The notes: a model not told the origin generated them from the sequence alone. Shown: positions 7,653 to 17,827, numbered from the stretch's first letter. The stretch: DNA of 64,000 nucleotides from Clostridium disporicum (GCF_001405015.1 NZ_CYZX01000015.1:1-64000), one strand, 5' to 3'. Numbers and translations are program-made.

Positions 7653-9638
7653 TTATATCATAGATTCAAAATCATCTTCACTTAGTACTTTTATTCCAAG
7701 TTCATTTGCTTTAGTAAGCTTTGACCCTGCTTCTTCTCCAGCTATTACGTAATCTGTTTTCTTACTAACACTACCAGACACTTTAGCTCCCAAGCTTTCT
7801 AGTTTTTCTTTTATTTCTCCCCTAGAGTATTTAGTTAGAGTTCCTGTAACAACTACAGTTTTTCCACTAAATGCACTTTCTTTAACTTCTTTTTCTTCAT
7901 ACCATGGATTCACACCTAAATTAAATAGTTCATCTATAGTATTAATTACTTTTTCTTCTTTAAAGAATTCTAATACACATCTAGCTACTATATCACCAAC
8001 ATCGTTAACTCCAACTAGCTGTTCAAAAGTAGCTTCCTTTAATCCATCTAAAGATTTAAATGTGTTTACTAAGTCTTTTGCAGTTTTAACTCCAACATTA
8101 GGAATTCCTAACGCATATATAAATCTATACAACTCTGGATTTTTACTTCTTTCAACAGCATCTAAAAGGTTTTGTGCCTTTTTAGGTCCAAACTTTTCTA
8201 AAGTTATTAAATCATCTTTATTCAATTTATATAAATCTGCTATAGATCTTATTTCAAGCTTTTCAAATAATTGTTCAGCAGTTTTTTCTGAAAATCCTTC
8301 TATATTCATAGCTTCTCTTGATGCAAAATGAACTATACTCTTAACCATTTGTGGCTTACAAGATAAAGTATTTTCACAGAAATAATGTGCCCCATCTAAT
8401 ACTAAATGACTACCACACGAAGGGCACGTTTCTGGTACATTAATATCTATTGCACCTTCTAAAGTAGATTCAACAACTCCCATTATTTCTGGAATAACAT
8501 CGTTACTTCTTCTTACAAATACATCAGCGCCTATTTTAACACCTTTTCTTCTTATATCATCCATGTTATTAAGAGTAGCTCTTTTTACAGTTACTCCTGC
8601 TAATTCAACAGGCTCTAATATAGCTGTAGGACCAACTCTTCCACTTCTTCCAACATTCCACTCAACATCTAAAAGCTTAGTTGTTGCCTCTTGTGCTTCA
8701 AACTTATAAGCTATTGCCCATTTAGGGAATTTTACAGTATACCCTAAAAGTTCTCTAGTTCTCATATCATCAATAGCTATTACTACTCCATCTATATCAT
8801 AATTAAGGTCAAATCTTATTTCTTCAATATACTTTATTTCATTTTGAAGTTCCTCTAACGTTGTACACGCTTTAATATAATCATCCATTGGGAATCCTTT
8901 TTCTTTTATAAAAGCAAGCATTTCCTCATATGTCTTAAAGCCTTCCCCTTCTTTATATCCTACATCATAGAAAAATGCTGATAAATTTCTTCTAGCAGTC
9001 TCTTTTACATTTAAATTTCTTAATGCCCCTGCTGCACCATTTCTAAGGTTTTTTAGAGGAACTTCAGAAGTTTTATTATATTTATCAAAAGCTTCTTGAG
9101 TCATTATAGCTTCACCGTGAATTTCAAATACTGAGTTACTATCTATTTTTAAAGGAATAGATTTTATAGTTTTAACTTGAGCAGTTACATTTTCCCCTGT
9201 TTCACCAGTACCTCTAGTAGCTGCTACATCTAATATTCCCTCTTCATTATAGGTAAGATTAATAGTTAATCCATCAAATTTCTTTGTAACTATATATTTT
9301 AAAGGAGGTAGAGTTTCACCTCTAGAATTCATTTCTTGAACAAACTTTACATTTCTATTATGCCAATCAATTATTTCATCAAAGCTTTGAGCTTTATCTA
9401 AACTCCAAAGTCTTGCTTTATGAGTATATTTGCTAAAGCCTTCTAAAACAACATCTCCAACTCTTTGAGTAGGTGAATATGGAAGTACATATCCTAATTC
9501 TTCTTCTAAAGCTTTTAATTCATCATATAAAATATCGTACTCTTTATCTGTTACACTTGGCTTATCTAAAGAATAATACTCATAAGCATATCTATTTAAC
9601 TTCTCTACTAATTCTTCTATACGTAACTTCTTATCCAT
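7653..9638 (-). CDS. ligA: NAD+-dependent DNA ligase
   Basis: Seals nicks in replication and repair using NAD+. The order of domains is typical: N-terminal Ia domain, adenylation domain with the AMP-accepting lysine in KFDG (K120; the family usually has KxDG), OB fold, a four-cysteine zinc finger at about residues 403-425, helix-hairpin-helix repeats, and a C-terminal BRCT domain at about 585-661. The 661-residue length is normal. AGGAGG precedes the ATG. It is the second gene after pcrA, 32 bp apart, and both are needed for DNA repair. Confidence 0.97.
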   Translation of the reverse strand: MDKKLRIEELVEKLNRYAYEYYSLDKPSVTDKEYDILYDELKALEEELGYVLPYSPTQRVGDVVLEGFSKYTHKARLWSLDKAQSFDEIIDWHNRNVKFVQEMNSRGETLPPLKYIVTKKFDGLTINLTYNEEGILDVAATRGTGETGENVTAQVKTIKSIPLKIDSNSVFEIHGEAIMTQEAFDKYNKTSEVPLKNLRNGAAGALRNLNVKETARRNLSAFFYDVGYKEGEGFKTYEEMLAFIKEKGFPMDDYIKACTTLEELQNEIKYIEEIRFDLNYDIDGVVIAIDDMRTRELLGYTVKFPKWAIAYKFEAQEATTKLLDVEWNVGRSGRVGPTAILEPVELAGVTVKRATLNNMDDIRRKGVKIGADVFVRRSNDVIPEIMGVVESTLEGAIDINVPETCPSCGSHLVLDGAHYFCENTLSCKPQMVKSIVHFASREAMNIEGFSEKTAEQLFEKLEIRSIADLYKLNKDDLITLEKFGPKKAQNLLDAVERSKNPELYRFIYALGIPNVGVKTAKDLVNTFKSLDGLKEATFEQLVGVNDVGDIVARCVLEFFKEEKVINTIDELFNLGVNPWYEEKEVKESAFSGKTVVVTGTLTKYSRGEIKEKLESLGAKVSGSVSKKTDYVIAGEEAGSKLTKANELGIKVLSEDDFESMI

Positions 9639-9670
9639 ATATCCTCCTATTAAGTTTACTAATTCAGTTA

Positions 9671-11941
9671 CTATAAAACTTCTAAGTTTGCCGGTGGAAC
9701 CATAAGCATTTTAACCCCTTGGTTATTAAATGCTATCGTTAACTTTTTCTTTCCATCAATATCTGAAACTGATACTATAGTTCCAACCCCAAATTTCTCA
9801 TGCTTAACTTTTCTTCCTAAAGTTAACTCTGATGTACTTGATGAAGCCGAAACTGAATTTGGTACAGTTGCTGCTGTTTTAGATGCAAATCTATTATTTT
9901 GGAATGGTACATAACTTCCCTTTAAACTATGAGGATTATTGTTATATCCTGTTCCATACCCAGGTCTTGAAGTAGTATTTGTTTCTCCTTTAACTTCTCC
10001 ACTAGCGCTTACATATTCTCTTAAGTCTGATTTTATTTCAGAAATGAAGTCAGATTGAGGATATGCCACCGTTCTACCAAATACTCTTCTTACTTCAGCT
10101 GAAGTCATATATAAACTTTCTTTAGCTCTTGTTATTCCAACATAACAAAGTCTTCTTGACTCTTCCATTTCTGATTCTGAATCAAATGATGATGGTCCTG
10201 GGAATATACCATTCTCCATTCCTACCATAAATACTACAGGAAACTCTAATCCCTTTGCACTATGAACAGTCATAAGTACAACTGTTCCACCATCAGCATC
10301 TACATCCTCTAGCTTATCTGTATCTTGGACAAGAGATACCTTCTCTAAATATGCTGATAAAGATTTATCTTCACTTGTTCTCTCAAAATCAACAGCATCA
10401 GATACAAGTTCCTTTAAGTTTTCAATTCTACTCTTATCTTCAATTTCTTTTGAATTTTCAAGTTCCTTCATATAACCAGTATCTTTAAGAATAGTTTCTA
10501 TTAATGTAGAAACAGGTATAGTTTCACTTAATACCATTAAGTTATCCATCATATCCATGAACTTTTCTATTCCACCACAGTTTCTAGCTGTTAAAGTAGG
10601 AATAGTTCTTACTTGACTTAATGCATCATAAAGCCCTATATCATAATCATTAGCAAAATCGGTTATCTTTTGAATAGTTGCATCTCCTATTCCCCTCTTA
10701 GGAACATTTATAATTCTTTTTAAAGAAACACTATCTTCTGGATTAACTAATGCTTTAAGATAAGCTAACATATCTTTAATTTCTTTTCTATCATAGAACT
10801 TAGTTCCACCGATAATTTTATAAGGGATAGCTGCTCTTCTTAAACTTTCTTCAAAAATACGTGATTGTGCATTAGTTCTATAAAGTATTGCAAATTCATC
10901 ATATCTTCTACCTTCATCATCACTAATCTTTTTAATTTGATTTGCAACGAAAGCTCCTTCATCTCCATCTGAATAAGCTCTATAAATCTTTATCTTTCCA
11001 CCAGCTTCTTGTTCAGTTCTTAATGCTTTACTTTTTCTATTCGCATTATTAACTATAACAACATTAGCTGCATCTAATATATTACCTTTTGATCTATAGT
11101 TTTGTTCAAGTTTAATAACTTTAGCATCAGGATAATCTTTTTCAAATCCTAAGATATTTTTTATATCTGCACCTCTCCATTGGTAGATACATTGGTCATC
11201 ATCTCCTACAACGCAGATATTTCTATGTTTTTCAGCAAGTAATCTTACAAATTCATACTGAACACCATTTGTATCCTGATATTCATCTACCATTATATAT
11301 TCGAATTTTCTTTGGTAGAATTCTAATGTTTCAGGATCCTTCTTAAAAAGCTCTACAGTTTTCATTATAAGATCATCAAAATCTAAAGCATTATTTTCCT
11401 TTAATCTCTTTTGGTACATCCTATAAACTTCTGCTATCTTCTTTTCTCTATAATTAGATTCATGTTCTCTGTAGTAGCTATCTGGGCTTTGCATATTATC
11501 CTTAGCTCTACCTATCTTACCCATTATTTCTTGCTCTGTAATTTCTTTATCGTTTATTTGAAGTGATTTTATACATTCTTTTAAAAGTACCTTTTGATCT
11601 GATGTATCATATATAGTAAAGTTCTTCTTATACCCTATCTTTTCTATTTCTCTTCTTAAAATTCTTACACAAGTCGAGTGAAATGTAGAAATCCACATAT
11701 CATCAGCTCTATCACCTATGATAGATTTAACTCTTTCCTGCATCTCTTTAGCAGCCTTATTAGTAAATGTTATAGCTAATATTTTATATGGCTGAATTCT
11801 TAAATCTTCTATCATATGTGCCATTCTATATGTTAAAACTCTAGTTTTACCTGATCCAGCTCCTGCTAGTATAAGCACAGGTCCATTTATAGTTATAGCA
11901 CCTTCATACTGTTCTTTATTTAATAACGCTTTTAAATCCAC
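9671..11941 (-). CDS. pcrA: ATP-dependent DNA helicase PcrA
   Basis: A superfamily 1A 3'-5' helicase used in repair and rolling-circle replication. Walker A (GAGSGKT, residues 27-33), DEYQDTN in motif II, QWRGAD and the late TVHSAKGLEF and RRLCYVGITRA motifs are all visible. The C-terminal 60 residues form the PcrA-type RNA-polymerase-binding domain (VKHEKFGVGTIV). The GTG at 11941 is favoured because GGGAGG is 7 bp upstream; a TTG six codons earlier lies inside that ribosome binding site. It is the first gene of a pcrA-ligA operon. Confidence 0.97.
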   Translation of the reverse strand: MDLKALLNKEQYEGAITINGPVLILAGAGSGKTRVLTYRMAHMIEDLRIQPYKILAITFTNKAAKEMQERVKSIIGDRADDMWISTFHSTCVRILRREIEKIGYKKNFTIYDTSDQKVLLKECIKSLQINDKEITEQEIMGKIGRAKDNMQSPDSYYREHESNYREKKIAEVYRMYQKRLKENNALDFDDLIMKTVELFKKDPETLEFYQRKFEYIMVDEYQDTNGVQYEFVRLLAEKHRNICVVGDDDQCIYQWRGADIKNILGFEKDYPDAKVIKLEQNYRSKGNILDAANVVIVNNANRKSKALRTEQEAGGKIKIYRAYSDGDEGAFVANQIKKISDDEGRRYDEFAILYRTNAQSRIFEESLRRAAIPYKIIGGTKFYDRKEIKDMLAYLKALVNPEDSVSLKRIINVPKRGIGDATIQKITDFANDYDIGLYDALSQVRTIPTLTARNCGGIEKFMDMMDNLMVLSETIPVSTLIETILKDTGYMKELENSKEIEDKSRIENLKELVSDAVDFERTSEDKSLSAYLEKVSLVQDTDKLEDVDADGGTVVLMTVHSAKGLEFPVVFMVGMENGIFPGPSSFDSESEMEESRRLCYVGITRAKESLYMTSAEVRRVFGRTVAYPQSDFISEIKSDLREYVSASGEVKGETNTTSRPGYGTGYNNNPHSLKGSYVPFQNNRFASKTAATVPNSVSASSSTSELTLGRKVKHEKFGVGTIVSVSDIDGKKKLTIAFNNQGVKMLMVPPANLEVL

Positions 11942-12055
11942 GAAACATCCTCCCTTCAATACACTTAACTTAACATATTATAACATAACTAATATATATT
12001 ATTACCAAAACTGTGTAAAATAAAAAAACTGTGGTTTTTTAAAGTTTTTTAGACA

Positions 12056-12088
12056 ACAAAAAAACGCAACCCTTGGGGCCAGGTTGCG
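12056..12088 (-). terminator. Terminator after the pseudouridine synthase gene
   Basis: CGCAACC/GGTTGCG hairpin with a T-run on the minus strand. Confidence 0.85.
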
Positions 12089-12103
12089 CTTTAGCAATAA
12101 GCA

Positions 12104-12141
12104 ATAAATAAAAAGGGGGCTATTTAATTCCTTTTATTTAT
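12104..12141. repeat. Inverted repeat between rRNA pseudouridine synthase gene and pcrA
   Basis: ATAAATAAAAAGG pairs with CCTTTTATTTAT. Together with the terminator at 12056-12088 it fills most of the 313-bp gap. No gene is seen there. Confidence 0.5.
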
Positions 12142-12254
12142 CCTTGCAATAATATTATATTAAAACAAGTTAAGAAATGCAAGGAATTTAAATAAAATTC
12201 TTGACAACACCCTATAATTATGAATATTATATAAGTAATTGCGTTTTTTATTCG

Positions 12255-12971
12255 TTAAAAGCTTTTTAAAATTGCAATTTCCTCTTCAGTAAGTTCTCTA
12301 TATTCGCCTTCTTCTAGTTCTTCATCTAGTTTTAATGTACCAAATTCTATTCTTTTTAAATAAACTACTTTTTTCCCTACGGCTTCAAACATTCTTTTAA
12401 CTTGATGGAATTTTCCTTCCTGTATTGTTACAAGTACTTCTGAGCCTTCTTCTGATGCACTTTGTATTTCAAGTTTCGCTTCTTTACATACATAACCATC
12501 ATCTAAAGTGATTCCTTTTTGGAATGCCTTAATATCAGCTTCAGTTACTTCTTTATCAATTCTCGCAAAATAAACTTTATCAACTTTCCATTTTGGAGAT
12601 ATTAATCTATGATTCAATTCACCATCATTAGTTAGTAATAATAAACCAACTGTATCCTTGTCTAATCTTCCTACAGGGAATGGTTCAAATACTTGATGCT
12701 CTACCTCTAATAAATCTACAACTGTTTCATCTCTATTATCATATGTAGCTGAAACAACACCATCTGGTTTATTCATCATTAAATATATAAATTCTCTATA
12801 ATAAATTTCCTCTCCATTTATAACTATCTTATCTTTTTCTGGATCAACTTGCATTGCACTATCTTTTGCAACTACTCCATTTACTTCTACTATTCCATTC
12901 CTAACTATTTTCTTTAGTTCTTTTCTTGTTCCATAACCTAAATTAGCTAATATCTTATCTAGTCTTTCCAT
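12255..12971 (-). CDS. rRNA pseudouridine synthase, RsuA/RluB family
   Basis: Converts a specific uridine in rRNA to pseudouridine. An S4 RNA-binding domain occupies residues 1-60 (MERLDKILANLGYGTRKE) and the catalytic domain follows with the conserved aspartate in GRLDKDT (D104). The 238-residue length fits the RsuA/RluB/RluE/RluF group; which rRNA position is modified cannot be told from sequence. It is monocistronic, with its own terminator downstream. Confidence 0.93.
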   Translation of the reverse strand: MERLDKILANLGYGTRKELKKIVRNGIVEVNGVVAKDSAMQVDPEKDKIVINGEEIYYREFIYLMMNKPDGVVSATYDNRDETVVDLLEVEHQVFEPFPVGRLDKDTVGLLLLTNDGELNHRLISPKWKVDKVYFARIDKEVTEADIKAFQKGITLDDGYVCKEAKLEIQSASEEGSEVLVTIQEGKFHQVKRMFEAVGKKVVYLKRIEFGTLKLDEELEEGEYRELTEEEIAILKSF

Positions 12972-13036
12972 CTAAAGACCTCCTAATGTTTTATCATGTT
13001 TAACATATATTTTATTATTATAGTACTTAAATTGCA

Positions 13037-13068
13037 ATAAAAAAACCTATCAACAAATGTTGATAGGT
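13037..13068 (-). terminator. Terminator of FMN-binding lipoprotein gene
   Basis: ACCTATCAACA pairs with TGTTGATAGGT; a T7 run follows on the minus strand. Confidence 0.9.
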
Positions 13069-13082
13069 AATTATCCATTTTA

Positions 13083-13556
13083 CTATTCTGCTTTAGGTAA
13101 AGCGTAAACACCTCTGTTTAAAGCATCATTTATAGCAGATATAATTTTTCCAGATCTTACTGTAGCTGCAGTAAATCCGTCTATATCTTTTGTTATATTT
13201 TCTGGAGTGTACAGTTCATCTACAACTGTAGTAATATCTTTTCCAACGATGTGGTTTAATACGTCTTCATATTGTCCCTTTAATGCAACTATTGTAGCAT
13301 CTTCTGATTTCAAATAATCTTCATCCTTGTACTTCATAGTTCTAAACTTTGCTGCCTCAACTTTGTTATCCTTTAAAGATATTTCTACGACAACTGATGC
13401 ATCGTAAAATGCGCCTCTGTATGTACCATCCTTATAAGTTATAGTTTGTGTTTGAGTTGCTTCTCCAGCTGTTGAACCGTTGTCGCTTCCTCCAGTACAA
13501 GAAACTAATCCTACTGTAAGAGCAGCAGCAGCTATTAATAAAGCTATTTTCTTAAT
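13083..13556 (-). CDS. FMN-binding domain lipoprotein with apparent ATT start
   Basis: A 157-residue lipoprotein. The signal peptide is KKIALLIAAAAL...LVSC with the lipid-modified Cys at residue 20, then a Gly/Ser/Thr linker and an FMN-binding domain (DGTYRGAFYDASVVVEISL ... DGFTAATVRSGKI). The DxxTAAT stretch resembles the threonine site to which ApbE attaches FMN covalently, so an extracellular electron-transfer role is plausible. No ATG, GTG or TTG exists in frame before the signal peptide. GGGGG lies 10 bp before an ATT exactly where the Met should be. Either ATT is the start, as known for infC, or the start codon is mutated. An in-frame ATG at 13337 would give only the last 84 residues, without signal peptide. 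Confidence 0.75.
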   Translation of the reverse strand: MKKIALLIAAAALTVGLVSCTGGSDNGSTAGEATQTQTITYKDGTYRGAFYDASVVVEISLKDNKVEAAKFRTMKYKDEDYLKSEDATIVALKGQYEDVLNHIVGKDITTVVDELYTPENITKDIDGFTAATVRSGKIISAINDALNRGVYALPKAE

Positions 13557-13737
13557 ATTTTGTCTTCCCCCTGAAAATATATAAATTATTAGTAATATTT
13601 TGTTATGTAATTACCAATACTTTTGAATTATATAATAAAATTGTATTATTAACAATAAAATACCAATAAATAAACCACCTTTAACTTGCTTTTAATATGT
13701 TTTTAACATGCTTTTAACATTGAAAATTTTAAATAAA

Positions 13738-13769
13738 AATAGGAGAACTAAATTAGTCCTCCTATTTTT
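13738..13769 (-). terminator. Terminator of Y_Y_Y repeat protein gene
   Basis: ATAGGAG..CTAA pairs with TTAG..CTCCTAT and is followed by T5 on the minus strand; it overlaps the 3' end of the gene. Confidence 0.8.
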
Positions 13770-15768
13770 ATACTATATTAAATGTTATACTCTCATAATC
13801 TTCATAGTTTACCTTCTTATAAAAACTCTTACTTAATACTAAAAGTCTATATTGCCCTTTTGAAAATGGTAAAAATGTATAGTAATTCTTCTTACTATAT
13901 TCCTGAACTAAAACCCAATTATTTTCCTTCATCATGTAAAATTCATAACACACATTTTTTCCACCTTTACTAGTTACTTCAAATGTAACTTCTTCCCCAA
14001 CCTTAATTTCTTTTTTGTTAGCTACAACCTTTGTGGAATTTACAGGCATTACATCTTTAACATAAATTATTACTTCTCTTTTAGAATCATATTCTTCAGT
14101 AGATTTAATATTTTTAGCATAAATACTAAAGGCATACTTACCTGGACACTTTGGTTTTACTCTAATAGCTTTATTTTCAACATATCCTGTATCTTCGACA
14201 TCTTGTCCATTAATCTTAGTTACAAACCTTACTACGGTATCTGTTGTGTTCTGTATTATAGCCTCCATTTCTATAGTATCATTAACTAAATATATTTCTT
14301 TATTATTAGTTAATACATAATCAATATTAGCTGGAATATAATCATTACACTTTATATATATAGATGTAGAAGAATCAAAATCTTTAATAGAATATAAATC
14401 TTTTACCCTAACTTCTACTTCATATTCTCCCTTTTCTTTTGGAACGAAATTAATCCAATTATTTTTAATATAATCCATTTCTTCTTTTTGGATTCCATCT
14501 TTATATACTATAAATTTATAAAGAGCCTTGCATCCACCTTCACATTTAACATTTATATTAAATGGTTGATTAACAAGCGCTGCTCTTCCTTTATCACACT
14601 TAACTTCAACTATACGTACTGGTCTATCTCCTTTTTTATCTACTTGATATCCAATAGAATTTATGCTTTCATAATCACCTTTAAAAGAAATATCTTTCAC
14701 TTTTAAAGTAATATTATATTTTCCTTCTTCTGATGGTTCCCACAAATATCTATTACTTCTTATATAACCACTATCTTCTGAAACAGGTCCTTCAATGATA
14801 TATCTGTATACTAATTCCCTACCACCATCTACTAATGCCTCTAAATTGATTCTTGTTCCTGTAACCTGAGGTGACTCTATATCAGCCTTAAAATTTCTTA
14901 TCTTTATTTTTTCATATGGCATTACATCATATACTATAAGCGCTCTATCATCATACTCCTTATTAGAGAAAATATCTCTTACATAGCATAATAGTTTATA
15001 CTCACCTTCAACTTCTTCTTTAAATGACACTATTGATTTAGATGAAAAATCTTGAACACAAGTATATTTTCCTTCTTTATTAATCTTTACAAATTTATAA
15101 AGTAAAGGTCTATTTTCCTCATGATTAGTTTCAACTTTAAATATAAGTTCTTCATTTACTATCATCTTATGAGATAAAAACTTAAAATCTGTTATTTCTA
15201 TAACTTCTAATCCCTTAACATCTATTTTTAATCTTATATAATCATCTACATTATTAGTTGAATCAACCTTTTTACATTCGACTAATATTTCTTTATTACC
15301 AGGTTCAGTTGCAGTAAATGTATACTTATTATCTGTTGAATAATCATTTAGAATTTCCCACTCATCTTTATTTTTCAGCCAAAATCTATATAAAAGTAAT
15401 TCTTCTCTTCCTTTAACATTTATTAAAACTTTGTCTCCAACAGTTACTTTGTTTTTATCTATATCTACATTTTCTATTAACTTACTATCTTCAATAATAT
15501 CGAATTCCAACCTTGCACTATAATCATATGGCTTTGTTGATCCTTTAACCTTTCCTTGGACAAGAATCATATGCTTTCCAGAATTTTTAGGAGTCCATTT
15601 ACATATCTTTTTTTCTGAAAAGTCTTGTATTGGAGTCCATACTTTATTGTATCCTTCGATAAATTTATACTCTATATCATCTTTTATATTTAAATTAGCC
15701 TCAATATTTATATCATTATTTACATAAATAGGCCCTTTATTATCAAAATCTAATAGTAACTCCTTCAT
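13768..15768 (-). CDS. Seven-repeat beta-sandwich protein (triple-tyrosine, Y_Y_Y-like)
   Basis: A 666-residue protein made of about seven repeats of 90-95 residues. Each repeat has the pattern Y-K/R-F ... W/Y ... D/E-Y/F ... W/F-x-P-x-x-x-G-x-Y ... V-K-D ... Y-D, which fits the triple-tyrosine (Y_Y_Y) Ig-like domain. There is no signal peptide, sortase signal or membrane segment, so it may be cytoplasmic or leave the cell by another route. Such modules in other proteins sit next to sensors or bind carbohydrate, but no catalytic or DNA-binding part is present here. Function unknown. It has its own terminator. Confidence 0.7.
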   Translation of the reverse strand: MKELLLDFDNKGPIYVNNDINIEANLNIKDDIEYKFIEGYNKVWTPIQDFSEKKICKWTPKNSGKHMILVQGKVKGSTKPYDYSARLEFDIIEDSKLIENVDIDKNKVTVGDKVLINVKGREELLLYRFWLKNKDEWEILNDYSTDNKYTFTATEPGNKEILVECKKVDSTNNVDDYIRLKIDVKGLEVIEITDFKFLSHKMIVNEELIFKVETNHEENRPLLYKFVKINKEGKYTCVQDFSSKSIVSFKEEVEGEYKLLCYVRDIFSNKEYDDRALIVYDVMPYEKIKIRNFKADIESPQVTGTRINLEALVDGGRELVYRYIIEGPVSEDSGYIRSNRYLWEPSEEGKYNITLKVKDISFKGDYESINSIGYQVDKKGDRPVRIVEVKCDKGRAALVNQPFNINVKCEGGCKALYKFIVYKDGIQKEEMDYIKNNWINFVPKEKGEYEVEVRVKDLYSIKDFDSSTSIYIKCNDYIPANIDYVLTNNKEIYLVNDTIEMEAIIQNTTDTVVRFVTKINGQDVEDTGYVENKAIRVKPKCPGKYAFSIYAKNIKSTEEYDSKREVIIYVKDVMPVNSTKVVANKKEIKVGEEVTFEVTSKGGKNVCYEFYMMKENNWVLVQEYSKKNYYTFLPFSKGQYRLLVLSKSFYKKVNYEDYESITFNIV

Positions 15769-15922
15769 AAATTTCTCACCCCACCAAATTTCATCATTTT
15801 ATTTTACATCAATTAACATAATTTCCTATTTTTAATTATACTCCTTATCCGTTGCAATAAAAATTGAAATTTGTCTATCAGAGATAAAAAAAAGAAATAA
15901 CCTTTAGATATATTTCTACAGA

Positions 15923-16366
15923 TTATTCCTTCAAATTACTTTTTATTAAAAATAATAAGTTTTTCTTCAATCTTTCATCATCTTCTGATGTTCTTTTTCT
16001 AGCATTAGGTGTTCTTCCACCAGCTTTTCTAATTTTTTGCGAGATATGTCTTTGCTCTAACATACCGCTAATATTCTCATTAGTATAAATAGTCCCTCTT
16101 GGATTTATGACATGAGCTTTTTTTCCAAGACATATTGCCGCTACTCCATAATCTTGAGAAACTACAATATCATTTTCCATACACTCATTAGATACCTTCA
16201 TATCTACACTTTGAAATCCACTATCCACAATTTTCACATCACCATAATCCAAAACTATATAGTGATGTATATCACAATATACAATTAGTTCTAAGTTATA
16301 ATCTTTTGCACACCTTTCAATTATTGAAATTCCAGGACATGCATCTCCATCAACTATAATCCTCAT
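15923..16366 (-). CDS. YaiI/YqxD family protein (UPF0178/DUF188)
   Basis: A 147-residue member of the UPF0178 family, recognisable by the N-terminal IVDGDACPG and the NPRGTIYTNENI and GGRTPNARKRT segments. The fold is PIN-like with conserved acidic residues, hinting at a nuclease, but no activity is established. AGAGGAAAG precedes the ATG. It lies downstream of pgi, separated by a hairpin with no strong T-run. Confidence 0.88.
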   Translation of the reverse strand: MRIIVDGDACPGISIIERCAKDYNLELIVYCDIHHYIVLDYGDVKIVDSGFQSVDMKVSNECMENDIVVSQDYGVAAICLGKKAHVINPRGTIYTNENISGMLEQRHISQKIRKAGGRTPNARKRTSEDDERLKKNLLFLIKSNLKE

Positions 16367-16392
16367 AAACTTTCCTCTTTTATTTCAATTAA

Positions 16393-16428
16393 CCCCAGTA
16401 GTTTATAATTATCCACAAACTACTGGGG
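16393..16428. terminator. Hairpin between pgi and the UPF0178 gene
   Basis: A perfect 12-bp stem (CCCCAGTAGTTT and its inverse). On the minus strand it is followed by GTTAATTGAAAT rather than a T-run, so it may be a weak terminator or a partial attenuator. Confidence 0.55.
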
Positions 16429-16474
16429 TAATATTATAATTTTTCTATATTAATTGTTAATAGAATTTAGATTA

Positions 16475-17827
16475 CTATTTTAATCTAGCTTCTAATTCTG
16501 CTTTTAATTCTTCGTATCCTGGCTTACCAAGTAAAGCAAACATGTTTTTCTTGTATGCTTCAACACCTGGTTGATCGAATGGGTTAACTCCTAGTAAATA
16601 TCCGCTTATAGCGCATGCTTTTTCAAAGAAGTAAACCATTTGTCCAAAGTAGTATGGACTTAATTCCGGAATGTTTAGTATCATGTTTGGAACTCCACCA
16701 TCACAGTGAGCTAATAATGTTCCATTGAAAGCTTGCTTGTTAACGAAATCAACAGTTTTTCCAGCTAAGAAGTTTAATCCATCAACGTTTCCTTCTGCTT
16801 CTTCTATAACTATTTCTTTGTTAGCTTTCTCTACATTAAGAACTGTTTCAAACATTATTCTTGTACCATCTTGGATAAATTGTCCCATTGAGTGTAAATC
16901 TGTTGAGAAATCTACTGCAGCTGGGAATATACCCTTTTGGTCTTTACCTTCTGATTCTCCATATAATTGCTTCCACCATTCGTTAAAGTAGTGTAAGCAT
17001 GGTTCATAGTTAACCATAACTTCAACTTTCTTACCTTTATTATATAAAGCATTTCTCATTGCAGCATATTGGTAACATTCGTTTTCTTTTAATGATGGGT
17101 TTGAGTATACTTTTCTAGCATCTGCAGCCCCTTGCATCATTTCATCTATGTTAATTCCAGCAACGGCTATTGGTAATAAACCAACTGCTGTTAAAACTGA
17201 GAATCTTCCACCTACGTCATCTGGAACAACAAAAGTTTCGTAACCCATAGTATCTGCTAATCCTTTTAAAGCTCCTCTAGCTTTATCAGTTGTAGCAAAT
17301 ATTCTCTCTTTAGCTCCATCAACTCCATATTTCTTTTCCATGAAGTCTTTGAACATTCTGAAAGCTATTGCTGGTTCAGTTGTAGTACCTGATTTAGATA
17401 TAACGTTAACTGAAACATCTAACCCTTCGATTGCTTCAAATAAATCAGTTATATATGTTGAACTTATGTTATTTCCAACGAAAAATACCTTTGGAGTCTT
17501 TCTCTTATCGCTTGATAACATGTTATAGAAGTTGTTAGTTAACATTTCTATAGCAGCTCTAGCTCCTAAGTATGATCCACCAATACCGATAACTATTAAA
17601 ACATCTGAATTTGATTTTATCTTTTCAGCAGCAACTTTAATTCTTTCAAATTCATCTTTATCATAATTTACAGGTAGGTCTAACCATCCTAAGAAGTCGT
17701 TACCTGCTCCTGTTTTTTCATGAACTGTATCATGAGCATATTTAACCATACCTTCCATCATATCTAATTCTGAAAGATTAGCATATGGTTGAACTTTTGA
17801 TAAATCTAAGCTTAAACCTTTATTCAT
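16475..17827 (-). CDS. pgi: Glucose-6-phosphate isomerase
   Basis: Interconverts glucose-6-phosphate and fructose-6-phosphate in glycolysis. The 450-residue length is that of the shorter Firmicute form. Visible family marks are GIGGSYLGARAA (about residues 82-93), SKSGTTTEPAIAFR (about 145), and a segment with EGKDQKGIFPA carrying the catalytic glutamate. GGAGG precedes the ATG. Its promoter region at 17828-18010 shows nothing else of note. Confidence 0.97.
   Translation of the reverse strand: MNKGLSLDLSKVQPYANLSELDMMEGMVKYAHDTVHEKTGAGNDFLGWLDLPVNYDKDEFERIKVAAEKIKSNSDVLIVIGIGGSYLGARAAIEMLTNNFYNMLSSDKRKTPKVFFVGNNISSTYITDLFEAIEGLDVSVNVISKSGTTTEPAIAFRMFKDFMEKKYGVDGAKERIFATTDKARGALKGLADTMGYETFVVPDDVGGRFSVLTAVGLLPIAVAGINIDEMMQGAADARKVYSNPSLKENECYQYAAMRNALYNKGKKVEVMVNYEPCLHYFNEWWKQLYGESEGKDQKGIFPAAVDFSTDLHSMGQFIQDGTRIMFETVLNVEKANKEIVIEEAEGNVDGLNFLAGKTVDFVNKQAFNGTLLAHCDGGVPNMILNIPELSPYYFGQMVYFFEKACAISGYLLGVNPFDQPGVEAYKKNMFALLGKPGYEELKAELEARLK

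Noticed and set aside
12201..12230. Promoter-like TTGACA and TATTAT on the plus strand
   Set aside because: The spacer is 18 bp and no plus-strand gene follows; it would only run antisense into the pseudouridine synthase gene.
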